From JAGOUU01 sp964609155 (GTDB lineage: Bacteria; Pseudomonadota; Gammaproteobacteria; JAGOUU01), in the NCBI GenBank assembly GCA_964609155.1, contig CAZSRF010000052.1, forward strand, positions 1 through 7,008: DNA of 7,008 nt, read 5' to 3'. Under the pieces are notes generated by a model that ran no database searches, was not told the origin of the DNA, and saw only the letters and a list, made by a program, of their open reading frames with translations. Position 1 is the first letter of the stretch; every line of letters starts with the position of its first letter. Shown here piece after piece: positions 1-5,288 of the stretch. The translations under genes and the position numbers were made by a program.

Positions 1-179
1 TCACACCCTTCTAATAAATCTTTGTAATCTTCAGGCTTGTCAGTTACTTTTTTCCATAACTCGAACCCTAGTAACTCTTTTATATCGTAATCCCAAACCT
101 CTTTAGATATCTGTAAGAATCTTGTTTGATTGTTAGCAGATATAGGTTTTATTGATTGTTGTATACTCCATGTAATCAT
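1..179 (-). CDS. Probable head-tail adaptor/connector protein, N-terminal fragment
   Basis: This gene runs off the left edge of the window; 59 codons are visible. The protein begins MITWSIQQSIKPISANN and continues with a helical, acidic-aromatic stretch (VWDYDIKELLGFELWKKV, then EDYKDLLEG). The pattern 'KPIS.N ... D(I/L)..LLG..L...L......Y..LL.G' matches, from memory, small proteins encoded just after the portal or capsid genes of Bacteroidota prophages, possibly the DUF6712 group, which are thought to act in head completion or head-tail joining. The ATG at 179-177 shares bases with the portal stop TGA at 178-176 (ATGA), so translation is probably coupled to the portal. A GGGAGGTG stretch lies 10 nt upstream. 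The family assignment is recall plus context; only the reading frame and overlap are seen directly. Confidence 0.6.
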   Translation of the reverse strand, partial: MITWSIQQSIKPISANNQTRFLQISKEVWDYDIKELLGFELWKKVTDKPEDYKDLLEGC

Positions 180-1516
180 AATTGTTTAACACCTCCCATC
201 ATTTGTATTGCTACATCTTTAGGTATTCCATATATTTCTTCTATAATACTAATAGCACTATCTATTGGTGTTATACCTTGCGAAACACTTGTTTGTAAAG
301 CTAATAATGCAGTAACACCACCAACAGAACCACGTAATACAGCTTGTGCTTCTTTGTTTGTATCTAAAGGAGTTACAACGTCTTCTTTTATAACTAAATT
401 TATCGGATTAATACCCCAATTAGTTGTATTTTTCAATATTTCATGATGTGAAAATATTTCTTTAATAATTTCGCTTACATGATTACGTAAGTCTAATGTA
501 TAAGCATTATAAACATTAACAGCACTTTTCAGCATCTCACCACTTGCAGCACTTAAAGTACCTTGTTCATAGTCTATTAATACAGCTGGTAACCCATTGG
601 CAGCTTTACGTATATTATTACTTAAAGATACTTCGACATTATTAAATAATTCAGCATCTATATTTGTTTCTATTTTTTCTACTTTGAAATTATCCCCTCT
701 TACATTGCCATTCTCGTCAAATTCAGCTGTAAACAATAGTAACTTATCCCCTTCAGCTCCCATAAAAGACTGACATTTCTTTACTAACTTAGTTGTTTCG
801 TCTTCACCATTAGGTTCTTCAGTTACCATAATGATTTTGTTGCTAAACCCATTTCGTACTTCCCTATTTTTATACAGTTGTATTTGAAATTCAGTGTCCA
901 TGTCAAGATACACACTATCAAATAAAGATAATGGATAAATATAATTATCTTCTAAGAATGAGTAATATATTTGACCGTTATATTTTTCTTTATTTTGTTC
1001 AGCTTTTTTCATCTGATCTAAAACACGACTAGGATTAAATGAATTAAAAAAAGTAGTACCTTTTTTATTTTTAAAATCACTAGAGTACGCTATTCTACCT
1101 GAATATCCTAGACTATCTGAAGTAGATAGTCTGCAATTTTTAAAATTCCTTAAATGAACATCAACAACTTCACCTGTTGCAGTCATGTTACAATGGATAT
1201 ATACACCATTAAACATACCTATACTAGATGCTATTTGTGTTCTTAATCTATCTAATGTTAAATCATTACCTCTTATGTCTTTACCAACAATAACAGAACC
1301 AATAACAGGGTCAACAAATGATTGACCTGCAATAAATTTAGATAAAATCTTAAATGCTGCTTTCCCGGTTTGGCTACCTAGTATTGTTTTTTCAATTATC
1401 TCAGGGTAGTCGTTTTTTTCTCCAAAAGACATTATACCTGTTGATATATCGTCTTTTATTGAACGATTTAAAACTATCTTAATTCTATCGTCAATATCCG
1501 AATTCTGAAGTTTCAT
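176..1516 (-). CDS. Phage portal protein
   Basis: A protein of 446 residues, of normal size for a portal. The portal forms the dodecameric ring at one head vertex through which DNA is packaged and to which the tail joins. The N-terminal part has the entry segment typical of Bacteroidota phage portals: a GEKNDYPEI motif at about residues 32-40, followed by a helix (about 44-64, GSQTGKAAFKILSKFIAG). The middle (about 105-300) is mixed beta/alpha. Residues about 298-355 resemble the conserved portal core: SNNIRKAANGLPAVLID, then SGEMLKSAVNVYN and a long helix. The C-terminus (about 394-440, LRGSVGGVTALLALQTSVSQG ... YGIPKDVAIQMMGG) is a hallmark I associate with this portal group. It starts 6 nt after the preceding CxxC gene and overlaps the next gene as ATGA. 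It sits downstream of the capsid gene, the reverse of the common order. The assignment comes from motif recall without a search. Confidence 0.85.
   Translation of the reverse strand: MKLQNSDIDDRIKIVLNRSIKDDISTGIMSFGEKNDYPEIIEKTILGSQTGKAAFKILSKFIAGQSFVDPVIGSVIVGKDIRGNDLTLDRLRTQIASSIGMFNGVYIHCNMTATGEVVDVHLRNFKNCRLSTSDSLGYSGRIAYSSDFKNKKGTTFFNSFNPSRVLDQMKKAEQNKEKYNGQIYYSFLEDNYIYPLSLFDSVYLDMDTEFQIQLYKNREVRNGFSNKIIMVTEEPNGEDETTKLVKKCQSFMGAEGDKLLLFTAEFDENGNVRGDNFKVEKIETNIDAELFNNVEVSLSNNIRKAANGLPAVLIDYEQGTLSAASGEMLKSAVNVYNAYTLDLRNHVSEIIKEIFSHHEILKNTTNWGINPINLVIKEDVVTPLDTNKEAQAVLRGSVGGVTALLALQTSVSQGITPIDSAISIIEEIYGIPKDVAIQMMGGVKQL
190..197 (-). promoter_or_regulatory. Shine-Dalgarno-like GGGAGGTG before the adaptor gene
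   Basis: On the minus strand GGGAGGTG lies inside the last codons of the portal gene, with 10 nt between its end and the adaptor ATG at 179. It could recruit ribosomes for the overlapping adaptor gene. The spacing is on the long side, and Bacteroidota generally rely little on Shine-Dalgarno pairing, while these bases also encode the portal residues Gly-Gly-Val. It may therefore be fortuitous; the ATGA overlap alone would allow reinitiation. Confidence 0.3.
1110..1132 (-). repeat. 9-bp perfect inverted repeat inside portal gene
   Basis: AGACTATCT (1110-1118) and AGATAGTCT (1124-1132) are perfect reverse complements separated by 5 nt. The repeat would form a compact hairpin in the portal mRNA, in the region coding for residues about 129-136. 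It is fully inside the reading frame and has no U-run after it, so a terminator role is unlikely. It is a real sequence feature with no evident function and may be chance. Confidence 0.5.
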
Positions 1517-1522
1517 AAGAAG

Positions 1523-2005
1523 TTATTTTTTCTTTTTACTAACTATTTTTTTAGTAGTTTTCTTAGGTGCTAATATAGTGCTTTTTCCTTTAATATCTAT
1601 ATTATTATTAACTTCTTTTTTAACAGAATATCCTTCAGGTAATTTTTTAAAATCACTTTCAGATAGTATATTTTTTTCTAAAAAGAAAATAGCAGCTTCA
1701 TCTGTTAAATTGGATGAATCATAATGTTTTGCTGCGCCACTTATATATCTCAATCCATTCCATGCTGGTATGCATGTACGTGGTTTATCAAATTTCTCAG
1801 CTAGTTCCATTCCGTTTAGTTTTAATTGTTTATATATCTTAATTAGTTTTTGTTTGCAATTTTTACAGCTACTTCCTAAAATATGTATGGTGTTTGGATC
1901 ATTGTATAATTTAGTATATACTTTAAGCATTAAAATTACAAGGCTCGAATTTTCAATATCTTCGAGCCTTGTATTAATCAATATTTGAACATCATCAACA
2001 AGCAT
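1523..2005 (-). CDS. Small CxxC phage protein with lysine-rich C-terminus, function unknown
   Basis: A protein of 160 residues lying between the cysteine-rich structural protein and the portal. It starts 2 nt after the upstream stop and ends 6 nt before the portal ATG. Residues 1-62 are predicted helical and contain SSCKNCKQK (Cys47 and Cys50), a single CxxC pair that could bind a metal only with partner cysteines such as Cys78 or another chain. Residues about 99-126 (NLTDEAAIFFLEKNILSESDFKKLPEG) resemble, from memory, a 'LTDE.A..(F/L)L..N......F..LP' segment seen in small proteins of Bacteroidota prophage head regions. The tail (148-160) is strongly basic, ending SKKKK, which suggests nucleic-acid contact or a disordered extension. 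Its place in the operon suggests a head-assembly or packaging accessory role, but that is inference. The 5' end of the coding region contains a perfect 13-bp hairpin. Confidence 0.7.
   Translation of the reverse strand: MLVDDVQILINTRLEDIENSSLVILMLKVYTKLYNDPNTIHILGSSCKNCKQKLIKIYKQLKLNGMELAEKFDKPRTCIPAWNGLRYISGAAKHYDSSNLTDEAAIFFLEKNILSESDFKKLPEGYSVKKEVNNNIDIKGKSTILAPKKTTKKIVSKKKK
1937..1973 (-). repeat. Perfect 13-bp inverted repeat (hairpin) near the start of the CxxC gene
   Basis: TACAAGGCTCGAA (1937-1949) and TTCGAGCCTTGTA (1961-1973) are perfect reverse complements around an 11-nt loop. The repeat lies about 33-69 nt into the coding region of the CxxC protein (residues about 12-23, TRLEDIENSSLV). 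The GC-rich stem core stands out in AT-rich surroundings. In mRNA it would be a stable hairpin just downstream of the initiation region. The following minus-strand bases (ATTTTAATG) are only weakly U-rich, so it does not look like a standard intrinsic terminator. A translational brake, an RNase-processing point or a protein-binding site are all possible. Confidence 0.65.
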
Positions 2006-2007
2006 TT

Positions 2008-2589
2008 TTACGATTCAACTTGACATAATTCTTCAAGAGCTGCCTTAGTAGCTGCATATACTGATACTTGATCAGCTACCATAACGTTATACTGTGAGCA
2101 TTTTTCGTAATTAGGCTCTAAACTTGTTGCTTCTAATACTCTTACACCGTTTGCATCGTTTGCTCTACGAGTATCTGAGCTAATGAATAAACCACAGTCG
2201 AAACCATAACCAACGAAAACACCATCAGCATCTGTTGGTTTCTCTTTAAACTCAACAACTGCGCAAATATCATCCATTTCATCAATATTTTTCACAGCAT
2301 CTGAATCAAATTCATAACCGTGGAATGATAAAAAGTGATTAAAGCGTTTAGGTGTATCTACATTTACAACAGCATCAGCACCACAGTTTATATTTTTCTT
2401 ATATCCTGTTAATTTAAACGCTGTTTTACCTGTTTCTTTAATAAGATTTGTAACCTTATTATAATTAGTACCATCGTGGGTTATTGCAACTTCGCCACGG
2501 TTCCAAATATAAACGACAGCTTCAATACCCGGTGAAGGCATGTTGCAATCTGAAGTTATATCCTGAAATATTTTAGTTGAGCAACTCAT
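2008..2589 (-). CDS. Cysteine-rich probable virion protein, function unknown
   Basis: A protein of 193 residues without signal peptide, membrane segment or long coiled coil. It looks like a beta-rich structural protein: an N-terminal strand region (GIEAVVYIWNRGEVAI, about 21-36), a central segment (KRFNHFLSFHGYEFDSDAVKNIDEMDDICAVVEF, about 81-114) and a late strand pair (GVFVGYGFDCGLFISSD, about 123-139). The layout recalls small Bacteroidota phage virion proteins that I would loosely place with tail-tube or head-stabilising proteins, but I cannot name a family. Seven cysteines (3, 15, 69, 109, 132, 164, 189) are unusual for a cytoplasmically assembled capsid component. It starts 2 nt after the stop of the exported-protein gene and ends 2 nt before the CxxC gene, so it is very probably co-translated with the head genes. 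Confidence 0.65.
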   Translation of the reverse strand: MSCSTKIFQDITSDCNMPSPGIEAVVYIWNRGEVAITHDGTNYNKVTNLIKETGKTAFKLTGYKKNINCGADAVVNVDTPKRFNHFLSFHGYEFDSDAVKNIDEMDDICAVVEFKEKPTDADGVFVGYGFDCGLFISSDTRRANDANGVRVLEATSLEPNYEKCSQYNVMVADQVSVYAATKAALEELCQVES

Positions 2590-2591
2590 AA

Positions 2592-3017
2592 TTAATCAAT
2601 TTTTATAGTAGTTGAATACTTATATTTAATAACTTGTGTTGAATCATATGGTAATAAACGAAGCCTTACATAAGGTGTATTAATAGCTTGTATATTAACA
2701 TTTGAATTAACTGTTGCACTTGAACTAGCTATTGCCAATGTATCAACTGTATACCATGTTGTTTTATCATACGACTTTTCAATAAAAACACGTGCTTTTT
2801 GATAAGTACCTGACTTACGTGTTGTTTTAGCTTCAAACGCAAAATCCTGGATGAAAGGTGAGCCAATAAAAATTTGAGATACTGCTTGATTTTTTTGAGC
2901 CGTATCAACTGCTGAACCACCACGTACAACAACGCTATTTTTAGAGATAACATTTTGAGCAAAAGATGTAACTACTAAAGCTACACATGCAAATAATAAC
3001 AATAATATTTTTTTCAT
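2592..3017 (-). CDS. Exported small beta-rich protein encoded within the head operon
   Basis: A protein of 141 residues with a clear Sec signal peptide: Lys2-Lys3, a hydrophobic core (about 4-16, ILLLLFACVALVV) and a probable signal peptidase I site at TSFA|QN after residue 20. SFAQ endings are common in Bacteroidota. Cys10 sits within the core and is not in a convincing lipobox, so a lipoprotein is less likely. The mature part of about 120 residues contains no cysteine and looks like one beta-sandwich: repeated strands such as KARVFIEKSYDKTTWYTVDTL (about 74-94) and NTPYVRLRLLPYD (about 112-124), ending in YKYSTTIKI. From memory, Bacteroidota prophages often carry a signal-peptide protein with this look next to capsid genes; I know of no established function. 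It follows the capsid gene after a 55-bp hairpin gap and is 2 nt from the next gene. A periplasmic or surface role, for example superinfection exclusion, or a virion role are guesses. Confidence 0.75.
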   Translation of the reverse strand: MKKILLLLFACVALVVTSFAQNVISKNSVVVRGGSAVDTAQKNQAVSQIFIGSPFIQDFAFEAKTTRKSGTYQKARVFIEKSYDKTTWYTVDTLAIASSSATVNSNVNIQAINTPYVRLRLLPYDSTQVIKYKYSTTIKID

Positions 3018-3045
3018 TTTAATTTATTTTTTAATGTTTTTAAAT

Positions 3046-3065
3046 AGGGGGTTATTACACCCCCT
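3046..3065 (-). terminator. G5/C5 hairpin after the capsid gene; attenuator or mRNA-stabilising element
   Basis: A 7-bp stem, AGGGGGT paired with ACCCCCT around a 6-nt loop, lies 7 nt after the capsid stop codon. On the minus strand, AAAT before and ATTT after the stem could add four more pairs past a 2-nt bulge. The trailing minus-strand bases are ATTTAAAAAC, a poor U-tract, so full termination for these genes is doubtful; the better T-run is on the plus-strand side, where no gene reads in. It may be a partial terminator that lets capsid mRNA exceed downstream mRNA, or a 3'-end stabiliser. Function is inferred; the hairpin itself is plain in the sequence. Confidence 0.5.
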
Positions 3066-3072
3066 TTATTTT

Positions 3073-4158
3073 TTAATAAGCAACTACTGCCATATACCCT
3101 TCAAGTAATTTTGCATCTAAAGTAAACCCGTATGCAATTTTAAATGTGCGAGTATTCCAGTCATAGTATGTATCAAGTGTTGAAAAATCATTTTCATTCA
3201 TTGTACCATAAGGTATGTTTGATTTAGTTGTGAAAACAACACGGTTAGGCAAGTAGTAAGCATTATCAGTTGTATTGTTTACAAAATCAGCTTGTAAATC
3301 AACATCCCAAATAGTAGCCATATTAATTACTTGTTTACCGTTCCATTTAACTGAGCTTAACCCTTCAGTTGTATATTCAATTGTAAAGTTTTCACCAGCT
3401 TTTTTCAATGAATTACAATAGTTATCAAATACTTTACCTGAAACGTAGAATGTAGCTGTTAAATCACCTTTTAAACGTTCGTCAGCCTTCGCCCAAATAG
3501 AATCAAATAGGTTAGTACTGAAATCAGTTGGTAAAGCTAATTGTAATTCCGTTGTTGATAATGCATTTTCATCAATAGTAACACGTTGAACACTACCAGC
3601 TGTAACAGCCGCGAATAATTGCGCCCAAATACCATCGAAGTAGTTATAGAATTTATTGTTACCAGCAACTACTAAGCCAGCAAGTGCAGCACCAGCAGCA
3701 GCAACAGCCTTATCACCTAACCAAATAGCTCTAGGTATTAAACGTTTAATTGCTTCTTCTACCATAGCAGCGATAAATAATTCAGCATCTGAACCTTCAA
3801 CTTCATACATTTGTTTGTATGATTGAATTTTATCAAAATATGCTTTAAACAAGGCATCCATTTCGTCTGCACATAAAGGAATAGTATCTTCTATTCTTTC
3901 AGGTTCCCAAAATTTTTCAGTTAAAACTATACCAGCACCTGAAGCCATACGAGAACAATCTGAAGTAGTTTTTTTCAAACCACTCTTAGACATCTGACCG
4001 GCTAATATAATTTGTTCTTTCATTTTTACGCCTGTGAATACATTATGCATTGCTGCTAATTCAGGGCGTTGGTATGTTCTTTCAGCTATGAATTTTTGAA
4101 ATTCAGTTGCTTCTTTTGGATTTAGTGCCGTTAAAGCACTCATTGTGATTGTTGCCAT
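3073..4158 (-). CDS. Major capsid protein, HK97-fold type
   Basis: A protein of 361 residues that would assemble around the scaffold to form the icosahedral head shell. It follows the protease-scaffold gene by only 3 nt, the standard protease-scaffold-capsid neighbourhood. Features that fit an HK97-like fold: a helical N-terminal arm (about 14-40); an extended-loop-like segment (about 44-95, ending FWEPERIEDTIPLC); a long spine-like helix (about 123-145, SDAELFIAAMVEEAIKRLIPRAI); an Ala/Gly-rich linker (about 151-165); and a peripheral-domain segment (about 213-258) with LTATFYVSGKVFDNYCNSLKKAG. A late beta region has KQVINMATIWDVDL (about 275-288) and NRVVFTTKSNIPYGT (about 305-319). The phrasing NGKQVI followed by a strand and an NR(V/I)(V/I)FTTK strand is familiar from capsid proteins of Bacteroidota phages. 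No N-terminal delta domain is present, as expected when the scaffold is fused to the protease instead. The start is the first ATG after the protease stop. Confidence 0.85.
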   Translation of the reverse strand: MATITMSALTALNPKEATEFQKFIAERTYQRPELAAMHNVFTGVKMKEQIILAGQMSKSGLKKTTSDCSRMASGAGIVLTEKFWEPERIEDTIPLCADEMDALFKAYFDKIQSYKQMYEVEGSDAELFIAAMVEEAIKRLIPRAIWLGDKAVAAAGAALAGLVVAGNNKFYNYFDGIWAQLFAAVTAGSVQRVTIDENALSTTELQLALPTDFSTNLFDSIWAKADERLKGDLTATFYVSGKVFDNYCNSLKKAGENFTIEYTTEGLSSVKWNGKQVINMATIWDVDLQADFVNNTTDNAYYLPNRVVFTTKSNIPYGTMNENDFSTLDTYYDWNTRTFKIAYGFTLDAKLLEGYMAVVAY

Positions 4159-4161
4159 GTT

Positions 4162-5205
4162 TTACTTCTTTTTAAATGTGAATGCTTTTGGTTTATTTTC
4201 ATCTTCTTCATTTCTTACTTCTGCTTTTGGCTTATAGCTCGAACGAATGCTTTTAAATTCTTTTTCAAGTTCAGTAAATTTAGCAAGTGCTTCAACTTTT
4301 TCAGCTTCAACATTTGATATCTCTACTTGTTTAGCTTCAATCTCAGCATTCTTAGCTTCAATCTCAGCTTTTAATGTTTCATTTTCTTTTTGAAGTTTAG
4401 ACATCTCAGTTTCAACCTCCATAATTTCGGTAATTTTACCACCTGTAACAGTAATAATACGACCATCTGTTAGAGTGTATTGACCATCTGCTACACCTGT
4501 AACTGATAAATCAATCTTTAACTCAGTAATATCATTAATTTCAGGTAATTCTATTTCATTACCATCAGCGTCAACCACAAGCATAGCTTTAGGTTTAAAC
4601 ATCGCTTTAATAGCATTAGTTAGCTTCGCTCCGAAGCCTTCTAATTTTTTATCCATTTCTTCGTTTGTCATTTGATTTGTTTTTTGTTTATAAATTGCTT
4701 TCGCTTGCACCTCTTGACGTTCGACTAATGTCGCAAAATTATACGTCTTTATTTCTTCTGATGTTAAAGGTCTATTTTCCTTCATTAACATCTTGATAAC
4801 ATCTTTATCTGTTCCTGTTTTTTCTGAATATGTAGTTGCAAATGCATCTTCTATTTTTTTTAATTGCTTTGCAACAGCTTCGTGATCACTTGCATCCCCT
4901 TGCGTTTCATTCCATGGATTATGAATTAAAAAACCTCCTTTTTTAACGTCAAAAGTACGATAAGGTGCTAACATAAATATTTCAACAGCACTAGACATAA
5001 CATCACCACTGTTTGAAGCACTATGAACCTTCCCACTTGCTTTTAATAAATCAACTATTTTTTTAGCTTCTTCAACATAACCACCTATCGAATTAACATC
5101 TAAATGTATAGATGCATATTCTTTAGCGTTAGTTAAATGAAGCATAACATTAGCTGCTTTTAACTCCGTTCCTATCTCGCCATTTATCGTAATAATATAT
5201 TTCAT
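4162..5205 (-). CDS. Head maturation protease (ClpP-like, S14) fused to a scaffold domain
   Basis: A protein of 347 residues in three parts. Residues 1-165 are a ClpP-like serine protease: the NSIGGYV loop (38-44) matches the ClpP oxyanion-hole loop, Ser71 in SGDVMSSAVEIF is the probable nucleophile, and His95 in FLIHNPW is the probable catalytic histidine. The position of the ClpP catalytic aspartate aligns near Glu143-Asn144 (KENRPLTSEE), so the third residue is Glu143 or the triad is altered. Residues about 205-262 form a small beta domain (AMLVVDADGNEIELPEI ... DGQYTLTDGRIITVTGGKITEI). Residues about 263-320 form a coiled coil with heptad repeats, followed by a charged lysine-rich tail (to FTFKKK) expected to bind the capsid protein. 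In this class the protease-scaffold is packed inside the prohead and digests the scaffold before DNA entry. The capsid gene begins 3 nt after the stop. The gene follows an 83-bp gap with a candidate promoter. Confidence 0.87.
   Translation of the reverse strand: MKYIITINGEIGTELKAANVMLHLTNAKEYASIHLDVNSIGGYVEEAKKIVDLLKASGKVHSASNSGDVMSSAVEIFMLAPYRTFDVKKGGFLIHNPWNETQGDASDHEAVAKQLKKIEDAFATTYSEKTGTDKDVIKMLMKENRPLTSEEIKTYNFATLVERQEVQAKAIYKQKTNQMTNEEMDKKLEGFGAKLTNAIKAMFKPKAMLVVDADGNEIELPEINDITELKIDLSVTGVADGQYTLTDGRIITVTGGKITEIMEVETEMSKLQKENETLKAEIEAKNAEIEAKQVEISNVEAEKVEALAKFTELEKEFKSIRSSYKPKAEVRNEEDENKPKAFTFKKK
4331..4368 (-). repeat. 21-nt heptad duplication in the scaffold coiled coil
   Basis: The 17-nt plus-strand string TTAGCTTCAATCTCAGC occurs at 4331-4347 and again at 4352-4368, a period of 21 nt. 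It encodes two successive copies of the heptad A-E-I-E-A-K-(N/Q) at about residues 280-293. The exact DNA match, not only the amino-acid match, points to a recent in-frame duplication of one coiled-coil heptad that lengthened the scaffold. Confidence 0.6.
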
Positions 5206-5210
5206 GTTTG

Positions 5211-5241
5211 CAAATATTATAAATTATTACTTATAATCAAA
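5211..5241 (-). promoter_or_regulatory. Candidate Bacteroidota-type promoter for the head gene operon
   Basis: On the minus strand TTTG (5241-5238) is followed, after exactly 19 nt, by AATATTTG (5218-5211). The Bacteroidota primary sigma-factor consensus is TTTG, about 19-21 nt, then TAnnTTTG, so this matches the -33 box fully and the -7 box in all but its first base. It lies in the only long gap upstream of the protease gene. The last base of the -7 box is only 5 nt from the protease ATG (5205-5203), so a transcript would begin at or next to the start codon and be leaderless, which lowers my confidence. The surroundings are very AT-rich, so chance matches are plausible. Confidence 0.33.
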
Positions 5242-5273
5242 AAAAAGTATCAATTTGTTACTATTTATTTATT

Positions 5274-5286
5274 AACAATTATTGTT
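5274..5286. repeat. AACAAT-T-ATTGTT palindrome after the tape-measure stop
   Basis: A 6-bp inverted repeat with a 1-nt centre sits just past the tape-measure stop codon, within the 83-bp gap. The loop is too short for an RNA hairpin, so if it matters it would be a DNA operator-like site upstream of the candidate promoter. In such AT-rich sequence it may be chance. Apart from this and the promoter-like boxes, the gap (5206-5288) shows nothing else I can support; in particular there is no convincing intrinsic terminator. Confidence 0.25.
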
Positions 5287-5288
5287 TA

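Noticed and set aside
156..446. Open plus-strand frame of 96 codons opposite the end of the portal gene
   Set aside because: It lies antisense to a well-supported portal reading frame, gives an Ile/Cys-rich sequence with no domain, and no other plus-strand gene exists here.
1044..1067. A-run/T-run hairpin around 1046-1066 as a terminator
   Set aside because: It lies inside the portal reading frame and its stem is nearly all A-T pairs, so it is weak and explained by codon composition.
1770..1988. Plus-strand frame of 72 codons opposite the CxxC gene
   Set aside because: Antisense shadow of a gene with tight operon spacing; hydrophobic composition is what the complement of Lys/Asn/Glu codons gives.
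2504..2511. Exact TAnnTTTG (-7 box) match on the minus strand inside the cysteine-rich gene
   Set aside because: No TTTG box lies 19-21 nt upstream and the site is inside a coding region.
2729..2962. Alternative minus-strand frame of 77 codons within the exported-protein gene
   Set aside because: Another frame of the same strand with low-complexity Leu/Lys composition; the overlapping frame has a convincing signal peptide and operon spacing.
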